Source: Achromobacter sp. HZ34
GTDB lineage: Bacteria > Pseudomonadota > Gammaproteobacteria > Burkholderiales > Burkholderiaceae_B
NCBI RefSeq assembly: GCF_002209485.1
Contig: NZ_NJIX01000004.1
Coordinates: 1 to 64,000 of the forward strand
Direction: 5' to 3'
DNA length: 64,000 nt
The notes below the pieces were generated by a model. It saw only the letters and a program-made list of their open reading frames with translations, had not been told where the DNA came from and did no database searches. Made by a program: the position numbers and the translations under genes. Positions 62,602 through 64,000 of the stretch are shown here, one piece after another; the first letter of the stretch is position 1; each line of letters begins with the position of its first letter.

Positions 62602-63852
62602 ATGCCCGGTTCGTCCGCCCTCTTGGAGCCCGTCGCGTCCGCCGTGCAACGAGCGATCGATGATCACCGATTGGTTGGTGCCGTCGTCCTTGTCGCGCGT
62701 GATGGCGTGGAGGTGCACCGTCAGGCGGCTGGCCTGGCGGATAGGGAGAGCGGCCGCGCAATGACCGAGGACGCGATCTTCCGGCTGGCATCCGTGAGCA
62801 AGCCCATCGTGTCTACCGCGGCACTGGTGCTGGTGGCCCAGGGGCGGCTGGATCTCGACGAGGACATTGCGCGTTGGCTGCCCTACTTTCGGCCGCATTT
62901 GCCTGACGGCGGCGTAGCCCGCATCACGGCGCGGCAACTACTTAGCCATACTGCGGGGTTGGGCTACCGCTTTCGCGAGCCTGTAGACGATTCGGTGGAC
63001 GGACCAGCGGACTGGGCAGCCCAGGGCGCTTACGCGCGTGCCGCCGTATCGGACGGTATGGACGCAGCCGGCATCAGCCTTGAAGAAAATCTGCGCCGTA
63101 TCGCCAGCGTGCCCTTGCAATACGAACCGGGCAAAGGTTGGGCCTATTCCCTCGCCACGGATGTTCTCGGCGCACTGATCGAACGTGTGCACGGGACGAC
63201 CTTGGACGTCGCCGTCCGTGATCTGGTGTCCGGATCCTTGGGCATGACGGGCACCGGCTTCGTTGCCCACGACCGTAACCGGGTAGCCACCCCGTATGTG
63301 AACGGTTCTTCCCCGGCGGCGGCCTCGTCTTCGCACAACGGCCTTCCCGTGGACGATGTACGCATGCAGCCGCATCGCCTGGATGAAGGCGAAGTGGTCG
63401 CCAGTGTCGAGAACACGGCTGGCATCATCTTCAGTCCATCCCGCATCTTCGATCAGCAAGCCTACCCTTCGGGCGGAGCCGGCATGGCCAGCACTGCCGG
63501 CGATGTCCTGCGCCTGCTGGAAACCTTGCGCCAGGAGGGTGGTGGCCTGCTTCCTCCCGCCTTGCTGAAGGAGATGTCGCGCGACCACATTGCCGGTTAC
63601 GAAATCCCCGATGGCCCCGGCTGGGGCTTTGGCCTAGGCTATTCCATCCTGCGCGACCGCCGACTTTGGCCCACCCCCGAGTCCGTCGGCACCTGGCGCT
63701 GGGGCGGCGCCTACGGCCATTCCTGGTTCGTCGATCCAGCGCAACGCCTGACCGTCGTCGCGCTGACAAATACCCTCTACGAAGGCATGCAAGGCCAGTT
63801 CGTCGTCGACTTGCGCGACGCGGTCTATACCGGACTTGAAGGAAGTCGCTGA
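62602..63852 (+). CDS. Serine hydrolase of the beta-lactamase/class C (EstB-like) family
   Basis: 416 aa. The catalytic SxxK is S64-V-S-K67 in FRLASVSKPIVS. The second motif is Y-S-L in GWAYSLATDVLG, as in EstB-type esterases, and the HTAGLGY loop and WRWGGAYGHSWFVDP strand complete the fold. There is no signal peptide, so it is a cytoplasmic esterase, amidase or peptidase rather than a resistance enzyme. The ATG has GAGGAA in front. It is divergent from the glt operon. The remaining 148 bp to the window end hold nothing I can support. Confidence 0.87.
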   Translation: MPGSSALLEPVASAVQRAIDDHRLVGAVVLVARDGVEVHRQAAGLADRESGRAMTEDAIFRLASVSKPIVSTAALVLVAQGRLDLDEDIARWLPYFRPHLPDGGVARITARQLLSHTAGLGYRFREPVDDSVDGPADWAAQGAYARAAVSDGMDAAGISLEENLRRIASVPLQYEPGKGWAYSLATDVLGALIERVHGTTLDVAVRDLVSGSLGMTGTGFVAHDRNRVATPYVNGSSPAAASSSHNGLPVDDVRMQPHRLDEGEVVASVENTAGIIFSPSRIFDQQAYPSGGAGMASTAGDVLRLLETLRQEGGGLLPPALLKEMSRDHIAGYEIPDGPGWGFGLGYSILRDRRLWPTPESVGTWRWGGAYGHSWFVDPAQRLTVVALTNTLYEGMQGQFVVDLRDAVYTGLEGSR

Positions 63853-64000
63853 GAGTATTGCCGGCAGCTTCGGGTTTTTTTCTGCCCTGATCTGGTTCGG
63901 ATCCTGAGGCGCTCGGTACTGGAAACCACGGAAGAAGGCGACGAAGCGGCCGACGCCGCGCGCCGTCGTGCGATTTCCACAGCGCGGTGCAACTGCTTCT

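Noticed and set aside
63853-64000. Partial gene at the right edge
   Set aside because: Short open frames exist on both strands but none shows a recognisable motif or start, so nothing is annotated.

Overview
The window looks like chromosomal DNA of a high-GC beta-proteobacterium of the Alcaligenaceae (Bordetella/Achromobacter type). Reasons: the tRNA-Tyr/Gly/Thr–tuf order, the mnmG–rsmG–parA–GNAT–parB operon next to a parS/DnaA-box region, DUF4148 and GltI-type proteins, and the codon usage. The species was inferred from gene order and protein character only; no database was searched.

Region 1 (1–12.8 kb) is the replication-origin and partition neighbourhood. A leftward stable-RNA/tuf operon has a textbook promoter at 938–966. 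A second leftward operon runs mnmG–rsmG–parA–GNAT–parB–asparaginase with overlapping or near-overlapping ends. Upstream of mnmG are five parS sites (7218–8188), the first of them abutting the predicted promoter of the parAB operon. Two clusters of DnaA boxes follow, at 8417–8805 and 10610–11945, separated by a cold-shock gene and a methionine-type aminotransferase gene. The second cluster contains two diverged copies of a ~230–240 bp origin-like module. dnaA itself is not in the window.

Region 2 (12.8–31.1 kb, all minus strand) is one long cellulose operon, read from bcsD: bcsD–bcsP–bcsQ–bcsA–bcsB–bcsB–bcsZ–bcsC, then an SGNH hydrolase and AlgF-, AlgI- and AlgJ-like acetylation genes. It should make, export and O-acetylate cellulose, with c-di-GMP control through the BcsA PilZ domain. 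The tandem bcsB pair is the unusual part.

Region 3 (31.6–54.6 kb) is a second, Wzx/Wzy-type exopolysaccharide locus in four strand blocks. They are: a GDP-mannose synthesis gene and a priming sugar transferase (+); an outer-membrane barrel and a WecG-type transferase (-); a Wza/EpsE-type export protein, SGNH hydrolase, GMC oxidoreductase, divergent SDR and glycosyltransferase (+); and a nine-gene overlapping operon of chain-length protein, EpsG-like ATPase, polymerase, glycoside hydrolase, two GT2 enzymes, flippase and two acyltransferases (-). A near-perfect 24-bp palindrome lies in the divergent control region at 36.7 kb.

Region 4 (54.9–64 kb) holds three small plus-strand metabolic genes (FMN reductase, DUF1275 membrane protein, zinc-type alcohol dehydrogenase). 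Opposite them is a leftward gltI–gltJ–gltK–gltL–aldolase operon. Its leader contains a recognisable tandem glycine riboswitch preceded by a sigma-54-type promoter and a distal inverted repeat. A serine beta-lactamase-family hydrolase gene follows on the plus strand. The most interesting regulatory unit is this sigma-54/glycine-riboswitch operon, which joins a dicarboxylic amino-acid transporter to a glycine-forming aldolase. The most interesting chromosomal structure is the duplicated origin module.
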